A stretch of 64,000 nt of DNA from positions 365,269 through 429,268 of the forward strand of contig NZ_LMUX01000009.1 in the NCBI RefSeq assembly GCF_009765705.1, written 5' to 3'. The position numbers and the translations under genes were made by a program. Shown here piece after piece: positions 43,784-53,019 of this stretch. This DNA comes from Burkholderia sp. L27(2015). Its GTDB lineage: Bacteria > Pseudomonadota > Gammaproteobacteria > Burkholderiales > Burkholderiaceae. The notes under the pieces are model-generated. The model had not been told where the DNA came from, did not search any database, and was given only the letters and a program-made list of their open reading frames with translations. Numbering within the stretch: position 1 is the first letter of the stretch; every line of letters begins with the position of its first letter.

Positions 43784-43984
43784 ATGCAAGCCCAACAGAT
43801 TTACCGGATCGGCCCTCGTCTCGATAAGAAGCCGGTGCAAAAACGGTCGGCGCTCGACGCCGCCCATGAGCCGCTTGCGCTGTTTGTGCTGCGCGATGAA
43901 CAGCCGGCAGTCAATCTGATCGATAATGCAGTCTCGAAATTGGCAAGCCATCAAGGGGGATCTCGATGTTCACTGGTGTACTGA
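43784..43984 (+). CDS. Possible small protein overlapping the start of the glucokinase gene (66 aa)
   Basis: The ATG has a strong ribosome-binding site (CGGAGG, 5 nt spacer). The frame encodes a basic, soluble 66-residue peptide ([20 protein letters not shown], then [20 protein letters not shown]) with no recognised domain. Its 3' end overlaps the first 19 bp of the glucokinase-regulator gene, so it could couple or tune translation of that gene. It may be a leader peptide, a true small protein or a chance frame; I cannot decide. Confidence 0.45.
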   Translation: MQAQQIYRIGPRLDKKPVQKRSALDAAHEPLALFVLRDEQPAVNLIDNAVSKLASHQGGSRCSLVY

Positions 43985-45927
43985 ATAAAGCAGTGTCACC
44001 GCGCAAGAACGCACACGCCGATGGCCCGCGCTTGCTCGCCGATATTGGCGGTACCAACGCTCGCTTCGCGTTGGAAAAGGCGCCGGGCGAAATCGGTCAA
44101 GTACGCGTTTATCCGTGCGCCGATTTTCCCGGGGTCGTTCAGGCGATTCAAAAGTATTTGGCCGATCTGAAAATCGTTCGGGTGAATCATGCGGCGATCG
44201 CAATCGCCAACCCGGTCGACGGCGACCAGGTGCGCATGACCAATCACGATTGGAATTTCTCGATCGAAGCGACCCGGCGCGCGGTCGGCTTCGATACGCT
44301 GCTGGTGGTCAACGATTTCACGGCCTTGGCGATGGCGTTGCCGATGTTGTCCGGGACGCAGTATTTGCAGGTCGGTGCGGGGGTACGCCGCCCGAATGCG
44401 GTGATCGGCCTCGTCGGTGCCGGCACGGGGCTGGGCGTGTCGGGACTGATTCCGAGTGACGACCGCTGGCTCGCTTTGGGTTCGGAGGGCGGCCACGCCA
44501 GTTTCGCACCGTCCGATGAACGGGAAGATTACATCCTGTCGTACGCGCGCAAGCAATGGACGCATGTTTCGTTCGAGCGCGTCGCCGCTGGGCCCGGTAT
44601 TGGCTTGATCTACCGCGCGCTGGCAGCACAGGCGAAGAAACGGGGGGCTGCGGCTACCCTGGAAACGCCGGCGGTGGTCAAGCTCGCTCTGGCAGGCGAC
44701 CCCTTGGCTCGCGAGGCGCTCGACTGCTTCTGCGGCGTGCTGGGCACCTTTGCCGGCAATATTGCGATGACGCTAGGCGCGTTGGGCGGCATCTATATTG
44801 GCGGCGGTGTGGTGCCCAGGCTCGGCGAATTCTTCGTGCAATCGTCGTTTCGTCAGCGCTTCGAAGCGAAAGGGCGTGTCGCCGGCTATCTGAAAGACGT
44901 ACCGACTTACCTGATCACGATCGAGCATCCGGCTTTCCTGGGTGTTGCCGCCATTCTCGCCGATCAACTCGATATGCGCTCGGGCGCGCCCTCCGCAGTG
45001 TCTGGCAGGATCCGCCAGATGCGCGACGGCCTTACCCCGGCGGAACGGCGCGTGGCGGATCTTGCGATCGAGCATCCACGCTCCATCATTAACGACCCCA
45101 TCGTCGACATTGCGCGTAAAGCCAATGTGAGTCAGCCCACCGTGATCCGCTTCTGCCGTTCATTGGGATGTCAGGGCTTGTCCGATTTCAAGCTGAAGCT
45201 GGCCAGCGAGTTGACCGGCACCATACCTGTGAGCCACAGCCAGGTGCATATGGGCGATACGGCAACCGACTTCGGTGCCAAGGTGCTCGACAATACGGTT
45301 TCGGCACTTTTGCAGTTGCGCGATCACCTGAATTTCGAGCGGGTCGAACGAGCCATCGATGCACTGAGCAACGCGCGCCGCATTGAATTCTATGGCCTGG
45401 GTAATTCCAGTATCGTCGCGCAGGATGCGCATTACAAATTCTTCCGCTTCGGAATCCCGACGATTGCGTACGGGGACTTGTACATGCAGATGGCATCCGC
45501 AGCCCTGCTGCGCGAGGGCGATGTGATCGTGGTGATTTCGAAATCGGGCAAGGCGCCGGAGTTGCTGCGCGTCATCGAAGTCGCGATGCAGGCTGGCGCT
45601 TGTGTGATCGCGATTACCTCGAGCAATACACCGCTTTCCAAAAGAGCGACGATTTCACTCGAAACCGATCACATCGAAACTCGCGAGACTCAGTTGTCAA
45701 TGCTTTCGCGCGTGTTGCATTTGGTCATGATAGATATCCTGGCAGTCGGTGTTGCCATGCGGCGCGCCTCGCCGGCGGGCTCGCTGATGCCGCCTGCCAG
45801 TGAGGGGCACGGCGGTTCCGAGGATGACCTTGGCAGCAACAGTCGGGATCGCTCTGCGCAGGAAATATTGGAGTGGCTGAGCCACGGGGTGGCGCCTTTG
45901 CCCGAGCGGTACCGCGGCAAGGCTTGA
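43966..45927 (+). CDS. glk: Bifunctional glucokinase / RpiR-family (HexR-like) regulator (653 aa)
   Basis: Residues about 20-340 are a glucokinase with [20 protein letters not shown] (phosphate loop), [33 protein letters not shown] and [12 protein letters not shown]. From about 355 an RpiR helix-turn-helix follows ([36 protein letters not shown]), then a SIS sugar-phosphate domain ([37 protein letters not shown]). This fusion is characteristic of Burkholderiaceae. The kinase makes glucose-6-phosphate; the RpiR part should bind an Entner-Doudoroff intermediate. Matching palindromes before the porin and importer genes are its likely targets. Confidence 0.95.
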   Translation: MFTGVLNKAVSPRKNAHADGPRLLADIGGTNARFALEKAPGEIGQVRVYPCADFPGVVQAIQKYLADLKIVRVNHAAIAIANPVDGDQVRMTNHDWNFSIEATRRAVGFDTLLVVNDFTALAMALPMLSGTQYLQVGAGVRRPNAVIGLVGAGTGLGVSGLIPSDDRWLALGSEGGHASFAPSDEREDYILSYARKQWTHVSFERVAAGPGIGLIYRALAAQAKKRGAAATLETPAVVKLALAGDPLAREALDCFCGVLGTFAGNIAMTLGALGGIYIGGGVVPRLGEFFVQSSFRQRFEAKGRVAGYLKDVPTYLITIEHPAFLGVAAILADQLDMRSGAPSAVSGRIRQMRDGLTPAERRVADLAIEHPRSIINDPIVDIARKANVSQPTVIRFCRSLGCQGLSDFKLKLASELTGTIPVSHSQVHMGDTATDFGAKVLDNTVSALLQLRDHLNFERVERAIDALSNARRIEFYGLGNSSIVAQDAHYKFFRFGIPTIAYGDLYMQMASAALLREGDVIVVISKSGKAPELLRVIEVAMQAGACVIAITSSNTPLSKRATISLETDHIETRETQLSMLSRVLHLVMIDILAVGVAMRRASPAGSLMPPASEGHGGSEDDLGSNSRDRSAQEILEWLSHGVAPLPERYRGKA

Positions 45928-46001
45928 TAGGCTTTGTTGCAAGGCTGCTGACCGACGCTGTTGACTGAGTTAACCCGCCCACGGATATCCATTTGACCGC
46001 T

Positions 46002-47039
46002 ATGTTGAAAGTCGGCCTGATCGGCTATGGGTTTGCGGGCGCCACGTTCCACGCGCCCGTGATTGAGCATTGCGGCCGTGCGACGCTGACGGCTATCGCG
46101 ACGAGCCAGGGCGAGCGCGCGCAGGCGCACTGGCCGCGCGCGGCAATCGTGCCGGGCATCGATGCGCTGGTTGCTCGCGATGACATAGCCTGCGTCGTGA
46201 TCGCCACGCCCAACGATACCCACTTCACGCTCGCGCGTCGCTCGCTGGAAGCCGGCAAGCATGTCGTCGTAGACAAGCCCGTGGCCCTACACGCTGACGA
46301 TGCCCGCGCGTTAGCGGATCTCGCTCGCGAGCGTGGCTTGGTGTTTGCGCCTTTTCATAATCGACGTTGGGATGGCGATTTCATGACCGTGTGCGCGTTA
46401 CTGGAAAGCGGTCGGCTTGGGCGCGTGACACATTTCGAGTCGCACTTCGATCGCTTTCGGCCCACGGTTGCGCAGCGCTGGCGCGAACAGGCGTCGCGTG
46501 GCGGGGGGCTCCTGTTTGACTTGGGACCGCATTTGATCGACCAGGCGCTCACACTCTTCGGTCTGCCGCTTACCGTGTCGGCGACCGTGAAGGCGCTGCG
46601 CGATCACGCCTGCGTGCCCGACTACATGCACCTGCAACTGGGCTATGCAGACAAGCAAGTCATCTTGCATGCGAGCGCATTGGCGGCGCTCGAGCCGCCT
46701 CGCTTCCTCGTGCATGGCACTCGCGGCAGTTACGTAAAAACCGGGCTGGACGTGCAGGAGGGTCAGTTGAAAGCCGGCCTGCGCCCGGGCGATCCGCAAT
46801 TTGGTTGCAATCCGCCGGGACGCCTGCGCGAAGTCGAGGGCGATCGTGATCTGCATGAACCGATCGCGACGCGGGATGGTGCGTACGTCGATTATTACCG
46901 AGCCCTCGCGGCTTCGATTCTCGACGGCACGCGGTTTCCCGTCACCGCGCAGGATGGTGTCGACGTGATGACGGTCATCGATCTCGCACTGCAAAGCGAT
47001 AGAGAGGGGCGTCGGTTGCCGTTTCAGCAATTGCTGTAA
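46002..47039 (+). CDS. Gfo/Idh/MocA-family oxidoreductase (345 aa)
   Basis: The N-terminal Rossmann domain starts VGLIGYGFAGATFHAPVIEH, the pattern of the YdgJ/IolW branch, and carries CVVIATPNDTHFTLARRSLE and HVVVDKPVALHADDARALAD (the catalytic-lysine motif, here DKP rather than EKP). The C-terminal domain contains GGGLLFDLGPHLIDQALTLF. Such enzymes oxidise or reduce inositols and sugars with NAD(P). It follows the glucokinase-regulator gene by about 75 bp on the same strand. A TTG at 45993 is a less likely start than ATG 46002. Confidence 0.9.
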   Translation: MLKVGLIGYGFAGATFHAPVIEHCGRATLTAIATSQGERAQAHWPRAAIVPGIDALVARDDIACVVIATPNDTHFTLARRSLEAGKHVVVDKPVALHADDARALADLARERGLVFAPFHNRRWDGDFMTVCALLESGRLGRVTHFESHFDRFRPTVAQRWREQASRGGGLLFDLGPHLIDQALTLFGLPLTVSATVKALRDHACVPDYMHLQLGYADKQVILHASALAALEPPRFLVHGTRGSYVKTGLDVQEGQLKAGLRPGDPQFGCNPPGRLREVEGDRDLHEPIATRDGAYVDYYRALAASILDGTRFPVTAQDGVDVMTVIDLALQSDREGRRLPFQQLL

Positions 47040-47059
47040 GCGACCAAGGACCCAGCGAC

Positions 47060-47983
47060 TCAAAGTGCAGACAGGGCACAGTCGTCAAACAAACGCTCAA
47101 CCAGCGCCAGGTCGGGCGCGGTCGCCCCCGCTGCAAGGCAAGCACCTGCCCCCGCTGCCACCGCGAATCGCAGGTGGTCGCCGCCGTACGCCGCGGGCCT
47201 GAACATCAGGCTATATAGCAAACCAGCGATGCTGGCATCGCCCGCGCCGACCGAATCGACGACCTTGATTCGCGGCGGTGAGGCCTGCCAGATTGTGCCA
47301 TCGCGATACAAGGCCGCACCCTGTGCCCCTTTGGTGTGGAGATACGTCGCCTGCGGATTCCAGCTTCGCAACGTGGCGAACGCGACATCGACTTCATCCG
47401 TGCGAAACAGGCCGCACAAATCCTCGTCCGACACCTTGATCACATCGGCCAACCGGGCCATACGTTGAAAAATCGGATTGTAAGCCTGATCCATGACGAC
47501 TCTGAAGTTGGGATCGTAGCTGATCGCCACGCCCGCGGTTTTCAGTTCGACTGCCAATGCAACCAGCTTGTCGGCCAGCGGCTGGCGCGCCAGGCTGATC
47601 CCGCCGAAGTGGACCCATTGCGCGTGCGCTTGCCACTGTGGCGGCAGCAGAGATGCGTCGAAATAGAGGTCCGCGCTGTCGTCGCCGACAAAAAAATACT
47701 GAGGGGGATCCAGCTCGTGCACGATGGCCAGCAACGGCGATTTATCCACTTGCTGCAAGAAACGCGGGTCCAGTCCGGCCTGCTCGCTAGCCGCCGTCAG
47801 CGCTGCGCCGAACACGTCAAGGCTAACCGCGCCGGCAAAAGCGCTCGCAACCCCTAGCCGTGCCATCGCACGCGCCACGTTCCAGGTGGAGCCGCCAACC
47901 TGGCTGGTCCAACTGTCGGCGCTCGTTCTTAGCATGTCGGTTAGCGCCTCGCCTGCCGACACGAAGCGTGGCAGCGCGCTCAC
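47060..47983 (-). CDS. PfkB-family sugar kinase, fructokinase-like (307 aa)
   Basis: The start is a GTG at 47983 in a GTGA overlap with the stop of the AGE isomerase gene, with GGGAG upstream. The PfkB signatures are GGSTWNVARAMARLGV near the N-terminus and VVDSVGAGDASIAGLLYSLM (catalytic Asp and anion hole) near the C-terminus. Family members phosphorylate fructose, 2-keto-3-deoxygluconate or other sugars. Coupling to a mannose-isomerase-like enzyme makes fructose the best guess. The anion-hole motif reads GAGDAS, with Ser in place of the usual Phe. Confidence 0.9.
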   Translation of the reverse strand: MSALPRFVSAGEALTDMLRTSADSWTSQVGGSTWNVARAMARLGVASAFAGAVSLDVFGAALTAASEQAGLDPRFLQQVDKSPLLAIVHELDPPQYFFVGDDSADLYFDASLLPPQWQAHAQWVHFGGISLARQPLADKLVALAVELKTAGVAISYDPNFRVVMDQAYNPIFQRMARLADVIKVSDEDLCGLFRTDEVDVAFATLRSWNPQATYLHTKGAQGAALYRDGTIWQASPPRIKVVDSVGAGDASIAGLLYSLMFRPAAYGGDHLRFAVAAGAGACLAAGATAPDLALVERLFDDCALSAL

Positions 47984-49194
47984 GACGCGCTCCCAATGAC
48001 ATTCAGCACTTCGTAGCAAGCGCCCATGGTGTGATAGTCGACCTTGCCGGCCGGGCTTTTCTCAGCGCTGATTTTTGCATTGTCGGCCCGCAGGATTCGA
48101 TACCATGCGCCATGCTGATGATCGACGAAATGACGCCAACTGTAGTCCCAGATCACGTCGTACCAGCGCCAGTACCGCGACTCGTCGACGCGCACGGCAA
48201 GCAGGGCGGCGGCGGCCAGACTTTCCGCTTGCACCCAGAAGTATTTGTCGTCGTCACAGATTTCGCCGTGCGGACCGAAGCCATAAAAAATGCCGCCGTG
48301 CTGGCTGTCCCAGGTTTTCGCCAGAGCGGTGTCGAACAACTGCACTGCCCGCGGTGCAAGCCAGTCGGCTGGACCGGCCAGGGCAGCTGCGTGTCGCTCC
48401 ATGATGAGCAGCAACTTGGCCCATTCGGTAAAGTGACCGGGCTGATAACCCCAGGGGCGAAAGATATTCGTCTTGTCGCTGAGGTTGTACTCCCAGTCGA
48501 TAGACCAATCGGGTTTGTAGTGTTCCCAGATCATGCCGCCAGCGAGCGCCGCCTGACGCACCGTAATGTTGTGCGCCACCGCTTCCGCCCGATGCAGATA
48601 ACGGATCTCGCCGCTGGCCTCGAACGCTGCCAACAAGGCTTCACAGGCATGCATGTTCGCGTTCTGCCCGCGGTAGCGATCGAGGGTAGCCCAGTCGGCG
48701 CTGGCCTCATCTGCGTACAGTCCGTGATCGGCCTGCCAGAAGCGCCGCTCCAGCAAGGCGAACGTCTCTTCCATGTATTCGCGGGCCTCGCTCACGCCGG
48801 CCATGAACGCATGCGCGTAGGCGAGCAGCACGAAGGCCAGGCCATAACAGTGGTTGGTACCGTCGAGTACGCTCTTGCGCCCCTCCTGCCAGGACAGTTC
48901 CCAGCAGTAACCGCCAGTGCGGCTGTCGCGATGGACTTCACGTAGAAATCTCACGCCGTGATGCACGGCCTCGAGATATTCGGCCTCGCCAAAGCGGCGG
49001 TAGGCCATCGCATAGTTGAATACGAAGCGGGTGCTACTCACCAGATGACGGGTCGAGTGATCGTAGACGGTGCCGTCATCCATGAAGAAGTGGTAAAAGC
49101 CGCCGCTGGGATCGATGCAGCGAGGGTGATAGAAATGCATGGTGTGGTCGATGTGGGCCAGCAACATGTCACGCGAACGAAATTGAGAAGTCAT
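47980..49194 (-). CDS. AGE-family epimerase/isomerase, probable D-mannose isomerase (404 aa)
   Basis: I start at ATG 49194; the longer frame adds 90 residues of no AGE character. The product is an (alpha/alpha)6 barrel with DPSGGFYHFFMDDGTVYDHS, RHLVSSTRFVFNYAMAYRRF, RPWGYQPGHFTEWAKLLLIM and YFWVQAESLAAAALLA, in which the conserved Arg, His and Glu residues of AGE isomerases are present. In this family mannose is converted to fructose, or N-acylglucosamine is epimerised. The overlap with a sugar kinase gene indicates the route mannose to fructose to fructose-6-phosphate. Confidence 0.85.
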   Translation of the reverse strand: MTSQFRSRDMLLAHIDHTMHFYHPRCIDPSGGFYHFFMDDGTVYDHSTRHLVSSTRFVFNYAMAYRRFGEAEYLEAVHHGVRFLREVHRDSRTGGYCWELSWQEGRKSVLDGTNHCYGLAFVLLAYAHAFMAGVSEAREYMEETFALLERRFWQADHGLYADEASADWATLDRYRGQNANMHACEALLAAFEASGEIRYLHRAEAVAHNITVRQAALAGGMIWEHYKPDWSIDWEYNLSDKTNIFRPWGYQPGHFTEWAKLLLIMERHAAALAGPADWLAPRAVQLFDTALAKTWDSQHGGIFYGFGPHGEICDDDKYFWVQAESLAAAALLAVRVDESRYWRWYDVIWDYSWRHFVDHQHGAWYRILRADNAKISAEKSPAGKVDYHTMGACYEVLNVIGSAS

Positions 49195-49487
49195 CAAAGT
49201 GTTTTTGCCCAGGCGTGTGGTCGATAGTGAGGCGTTTATTGTATGACTATATCGACCGCGCGTGGATGTGTGATGGCGCGGTCCGCCAGAATCCCTATCG
49301 GCGTTTGGAAAATCACGGCGCCGCGGGAACGCAGCGCCGCAAGAGGCACGGTCGAGCGCTGCCGTTTTCAAGATGATCGTTTTGCAATATGCGGCTTCTC
49401 CCCAAGCTTCTGCTGACCTATATTTAAAGCACGCGTTGGACGAGCGCGGTTGCAAATTGATCAAGCAGAACTGGATGGGGAGTCATC

Positions 49488-49715
49488 ATGAAATCGTTTA
49501 TTTTTTATACCGCCATCGCGGCGTTGGTATTGGCGGTCCCGGCCGCTGCGTTTGCTCAACAAACCGATGCCCCTAAAACGCGTGCCGAGGTGCGTGCCGA
49601 ACTCGCGGAGCTCGTACAAGCAGGTTATAACCCGCGCGACTGGTTTCATTATCCGGACAATGTTCAGGCAGCTGAGCGGCGTGTTGCCGCCGAGCGTGCA
49701 GCACAAGGGCGCTGA
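49488..49715 (+). CDS. Small exported DUF4148 protein (75 aa)
   Basis: GGGGAG lies 6-8 nt before the ATG. A signal peptide (residues 1-24, FIFYTAIAALVLAVPAAAFA) precedes the DUF4148 pattern KTRAEVRAELAELVQAGYNP and YPDNVQAAERRVAAE. Many such genes occur in Burkholderia genomes, and their function is unknown. Confidence 0.88.
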   Translation: MKSFIFYTAIAALVLAVPAAAFAQQTDAPKTRAEVRAELAELVQAGYNPRDWFHYPDNVQAAERRVAAERAAQGR

Positions 49716-50105
49716 TCTGCGTGGCTACACGCGCAGCGATAACTTCGGCGACTTATCCGATCGACGCAGAGGGAGGGCTGCCGGCCCACCCCCCTATCCC
49801 CGCTGGCTTCTCGATACCCGCTTGACCAGAAATTCCCGTCACAGGACCCGGGATATAGTCATACAATACCAATCGACTATCGCCATGCGCGGCCCCGACA
49901 ACGGAAGATCGGGACCCGCGTAGAATGATGTGGTTCGACTCGATCGACTCTACATCGAACACCGAGATATTTGATTCCCGTAGTGGCTGACGTCTCAACG
50001 TCCTAACGTCCCTTCATGAGCACTAGCCGGAAATCGGCCGCGCTCTAGCGACGCGGCGCAGCGTGCACGCGATGCCACGCGGGTCCCCAGTGCCTGGAGA
50101 TGCCT
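49716..50105. other. 390-bp intergenic region
   Basis: I see no supported gene, promoter or terminator. The ribosome-binding site GGAG at 50096-50099 serves the next gene. Confidence 0.4.
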
Positions 50106-50786
50106 ATGCACGAATTCATCCATTCTCAACTCACCTTATTGTCCAGAGGCCTGCGCAAGACTTTTCTGCGCAGACGCACTGAGACCGACAGCGGCTTGCA
50201 CGCCGCTTTGGGTTCGCGGCACTCATCCCTGCTTCTTTCCATTATCGAAAATCTCCGTAGCCCTGGGACCATCGGCGCAGCGTGCCGAAGCTCGGCCATT
50301 TTGGCGCACTGCATGGCTCAGTGCGTCGACCCGGAAAGCAAGGGTTACGTGGTCGAACTCGGTGGGGGCACTGGGCCCGTCACCGCCGCGCTCTTGACCC
50401 GCGGCATCGCTCCGGAACGGCTTATCGTCATCGAGCAATCGCCGAAGTTGAGCCGACATCTGCAGCGGCGCTTTCCGGCCGTCAGGGTGGTATGTGGCAA
50501 CGCCGAAATGCTGCCGGGGCTGCTCGGTAACCATGGCCCGGTCAGCTCGGTCGTATCGAGTTTGCCGCTGCGCTCGCTGAAAGCCGACGCGGTGCGCACC
50601 ATCGTCGATCACTGTCGCACGGTGCTGTCGCCCGGAGGCGTCGTCGTGCAATTTACCTATGCGCTTTGGGGTTCGTCGCCGCTGGCCGCGCCCGATTGCG
50701 AGAAAATTTCCAGCCGCGTCGTGTGGCGAAATTTCCCGCCTGCTCGCATTGACGTATTCACGCGTCGAGTCGACGCAGCATCCTAA
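50106..50786 (+). CDS. SAM-dependent methyltransferase, PmtA-like (226 aa)
   Basis: The second ATG (50106) has GGAG with a 6-nt spacer, while the first (50100) touches that sequence, so 50106 is chosen. The SAM loop is GYVVELGGGTGPVTAALLTR. RLIVIEQSPKLSRHLQRRFP and NAEMLPGLLG follow, then VVSSLPLRSLKADAVRTIVD, a segment like the GLPL motif of phospholipid N-methyltransferases (PmtA) and KsgA-like enzymes. It probably methylates phosphatidylethanolamine or a related amine; this is a family-level guess. The gene is isolated. Confidence 0.72.
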   Translation: MHEFIHSQLTLLSRGLRKTFLRRRTETDSGLHAALGSRHSSLLLSIIENLRSPGTIGAACRSSAILAHCMAQCVDPESKGYVVELGGGTGPVTAALLTRGIAPERLIVIEQSPKLSRHLQRRFPAVRVVCGNAEMLPGLLGNHGPVSSVVSSLPLRSLKADAVRTIVDHCRTVLSPGGVVVQFTYALWGSSPLAAPDCEKISSRVVWRNFPPARIDVFTRRVDAAS

Positions 50787-50897
50787 AATAGCTAGCTGAA
50801 ATAGCGACCGAAAGGCACAAGCTCGCAACGTCGAGGGCGGCCAAGTCAGTCCACGGCGCGTGCGCCACGGACCGACCCGGTGCTCAAGTGCTCACCC

Positions 50898-51200
50898 TTA
50901 ATACATTGCGTAAACAAAATCCGAAACGGTCTTGTTTTCGACTTCGGGCGCGCGCAGTTCTTTTGCCATTTTGCGAAGTTGCGGTTCCAGGGCGACCAGT
51001 GCGTCCTGTCCCAGTCCATCCCATATTTCAATGAGAGACGTGATCATATCGTCCTGCTTGACGATGGGCTCGGGCTCGAACACGTCATCGAAATACGACG
51101 CACGGTCTGCGTCTGTTTTCGCGGAGATCGAGGGATAAACCGTCGCCTGCAGTGGCGCAAGTTTCGCGAGAAAGAATTGGTTCAGGTCGGCGTCAGTCAA
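50898..51200 (-). CDS. Small acidic protein coupled to the carbamoyltransferase (100 aa)
   Basis: The start is a TTG at 51200, supported by GGAG with a 7-nt spacer and by its position inside the last codons of the carbamoyltransferase gene (overlap of 8 bp). The product (LTDADLNQFFLAKLAPLQAT, then DDVFEPEPIVKQDDMITSLI) is soluble, acidic and helical, with a C-terminal KTVSDFVYAMY. It is unlike the membrane SxtJ and DUF5989 proteins that often go with such enzymes. I do not recognise it; a partner or chaperone for the carbamoyltransferase is possible. Confidence 0.7.
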   Translation of the reverse strand: MTDADLNQFFLAKLAPLQATVYPSISAKTDADRASYFDDVFEPEPIVKQDDMITSLIEIWDGLGQDALVALEPQLRKMAKELRAPEVENKTVSDFVYAMY

Positions 51201-53019
51201 GTTCGTACTCCTTCTTCCAGGATTCGTCCATTTCAACCGCCTTCTGCTCGGACCGGTACAGAATATAGTTGCCCATGACGAGCGCATCGATCTCCGTTCG
51301 CATGAAGCATCGGTACGCATCTTCGGGCGTGCAAACGATGGGTTCGCCACGGACGTTGAACGAGGTGTTCACCAGCAGCGGGCAACCGGTCAACGATTCG
51401 AACGCCGTCAGGATAGCGAAGATCCGCGGGTTCACGTCCTCGGTTACGGTTTGAATCCGCGCGCTGTAGTCCACATGCGTGATGGCGGGCACATCGCTGC
51501 GTATCGCGTTCACGATTTCAAGCATGTCATCGGGGTCCGCCGCGGCATCGGGTACCACGCGCCGTTCCTCTTTCACGGGCGCGACCAGCAACATATACGG
51601 ACTGTGCGAATCGAGTTCGAAATACTCGGCCGCGCGGCTCTTCAGGACGATAGGTGCAAACGGCCGGAACGACTCGCGGAATTTGATTTTCAGATTCATG
51701 CGCGACTGCGTCGATGCCGAGCGCGGGTCGCCCAGGATGGAGCGGCCACCCAGCGCTCTGGGGCCGAACTCCATGCGCCCTGAAAACATCCCGATGATCT
51801 TCTCCTCGGCGAGCAGGGCGGCCACGGCCGCCGATCCCGCGCCGCCGTCATCGAGCGGGTGATACACCGCCTGCGCACGCTGCAAGAAAGAGAGGATTTC
51901 GCGGTCCTTGTATTCGGGGCCTATGAAGCTGCCGCTTTGCGAGTCCGACTCTTGCGTGGCAGGCCGTTTGCCACCCAGCATATTGAAGTCCGCAAGATAC
52001 GCGGCACCGAGCGCACCGCCCGCATCGCCGGCGGCCGGTTGTATCCAGATTTCGTCGAAAATCCCGGCGCGCAGTATCTTGCCGTTTGCCACGCAGTTCA
52101 ATGCCACACCACCGGCCAGGCATAACTTCGAGGCGCCGGTCATATCGCGCAAGGACCGCGAGATCTTGAGCATGATTTCTTCCGTCACGCTTTGTATGGA
52201 TGCCGCAAGATCCATTTCACGTCGGGTGATTCTTGACTCCGGCTGGCGCGGAGCACCGGAGAACAGCGCATGGAAGCGCTCGTTTGTCAGCGTCAAGCCG
52301 TTATGGAACGCAAAGAAATCGAGGTTCAGCCTGAATGAGCCATCGGGTTTGATGTCGATTAAATGATCCTTGATCTTGTCGGCATAGATAGGTTGGCCGT
52401 ACGGCGCCAGCCCCATCAACTTGTATTCGCCGCTGTTGACCTTGAACCCGCAGTAGTAAGTAAAGGCGCTATAAAGCAGGCCCAGGGAATGCGGATAACG
52501 AATTTCCTTGAGAATATTCAGCTCGCGGCCGTCACCCAAACCCAGGCTCGTGGTAGCCCATTCGCCGACGCCGTCGACGCAGAGTACGGCAGCTTTATCG
52601 AACGGCGAGGGGAAAAACGCCGATGCCGCATGCGAATAATGATGGCGCGCGAAATAGATCGGCACCTCGCAATTGAGCATCTCCTCGATCTGTTCCTTGA
52701 AGTACGGCTTTACGCCGAAGAACGATTTGACGGCCTTGGTAAAGAACTTTTCGGATTCGGGCGCGAAGGCGATCGAAGACCGGATGATCCGGTCGGCGGT
52801 CAACGCCGGGTCGTCATAAAAGGCGATCGCGGCCAGATCGCTCGCGTCGATCTCCGCCTCCTCGAGACAATAATTGATCGCCCCGCGCGGAAAGCTCGGG
52901 TCGTGCTTGCGCCGGCTGAATCGTTCTTCCTGGGCGGCCGCGACGATCGCTCCATCCTTCAGGATTGCAGCGGCAGAGTCGTGATAGTAGGCCGAGATGC
53001 CGAGTACGTAACGTGTCAT
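51193..53019 (-). CDS. NodU/CmcH/TobZ-family carbamoyltransferase (608 aa)
   Basis: Residues 1-350 are the Kae1-like domain: YVLGISAYYHDSAAAILKDG, FARHHYSHAASAFFPSPFDK (metal-binding His), VLCVDGVGEWATTSLG and LCLAGGVALNCVANGKILR. Residues about 380-590 are the C-terminal YrdC-like extension with GRMEFGPRALGGRSILGDPR and CPLLVNTSFNVRGEPIVCTP. Length and motifs are complete. These enzymes transfer carbamoyl from carbamoyl phosphate via carbamoyl-AMP to a hydroxyl of a sugar or antibiotic. The ATG lies one base inside the stop of the SGNH gene (TAATG), and the small gene downstream overlaps. The acceptor is unknown. Confidence 0.93.
   Translation of the reverse strand: MTRYVLGISAYYHDSAAAILKDGAIVAAAQEERFSRRKHDPSFPRGAINYCLEEAEIDASDLAAIAFYDDPALTADRIIRSSIAFAPESEKFFTKAVKSFFGVKPYFKEQIEEMLNCEVPIYFARHHYSHAASAFFPSPFDKAAVLCVDGVGEWATTSLGLGDGRELNILKEIRYPHSLGLLYSAFTYYCGFKVNSGEYKLMGLAPYGQPIYADKIKDHLIDIKPDGSFRLNLDFFAFHNGLTLTNERFHALFSGAPRQPESRITRREMDLAASIQSVTEEIMLKISRSLRDMTGASKLCLAGGVALNCVANGKILRAGIFDEIWIQPAAGDAGGALGAAYLADFNMLGGKRPATQESDSQSGSFIGPEYKDREILSFLQRAQAVYHPLDDGGAGSAAVAALLAEEKIIGMFSGRMEFGPRALGGRSILGDPRSASTQSRMNLKIKFRESFRPFAPIVLKSRAAEYFELDSHSPYMLLVAPVKEERRVVPDAAADPDDMLEIVNAIRSDVPAITHVDYSARIQTVTEDVNPRIFAILTAFESLTGCPLLVNTSFNVRGEPIVCTPEDAYRCFMRTEIDALVMGNYILYRSEQKAVEMDESWKKEYELD

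Noticed and set aside
46398-47063. Open frame of 221 codons on the minus strand
   Set aside because: It is antisense to the Gfo/Idh/MocA gene, has no family features and no ribosome-binding site.
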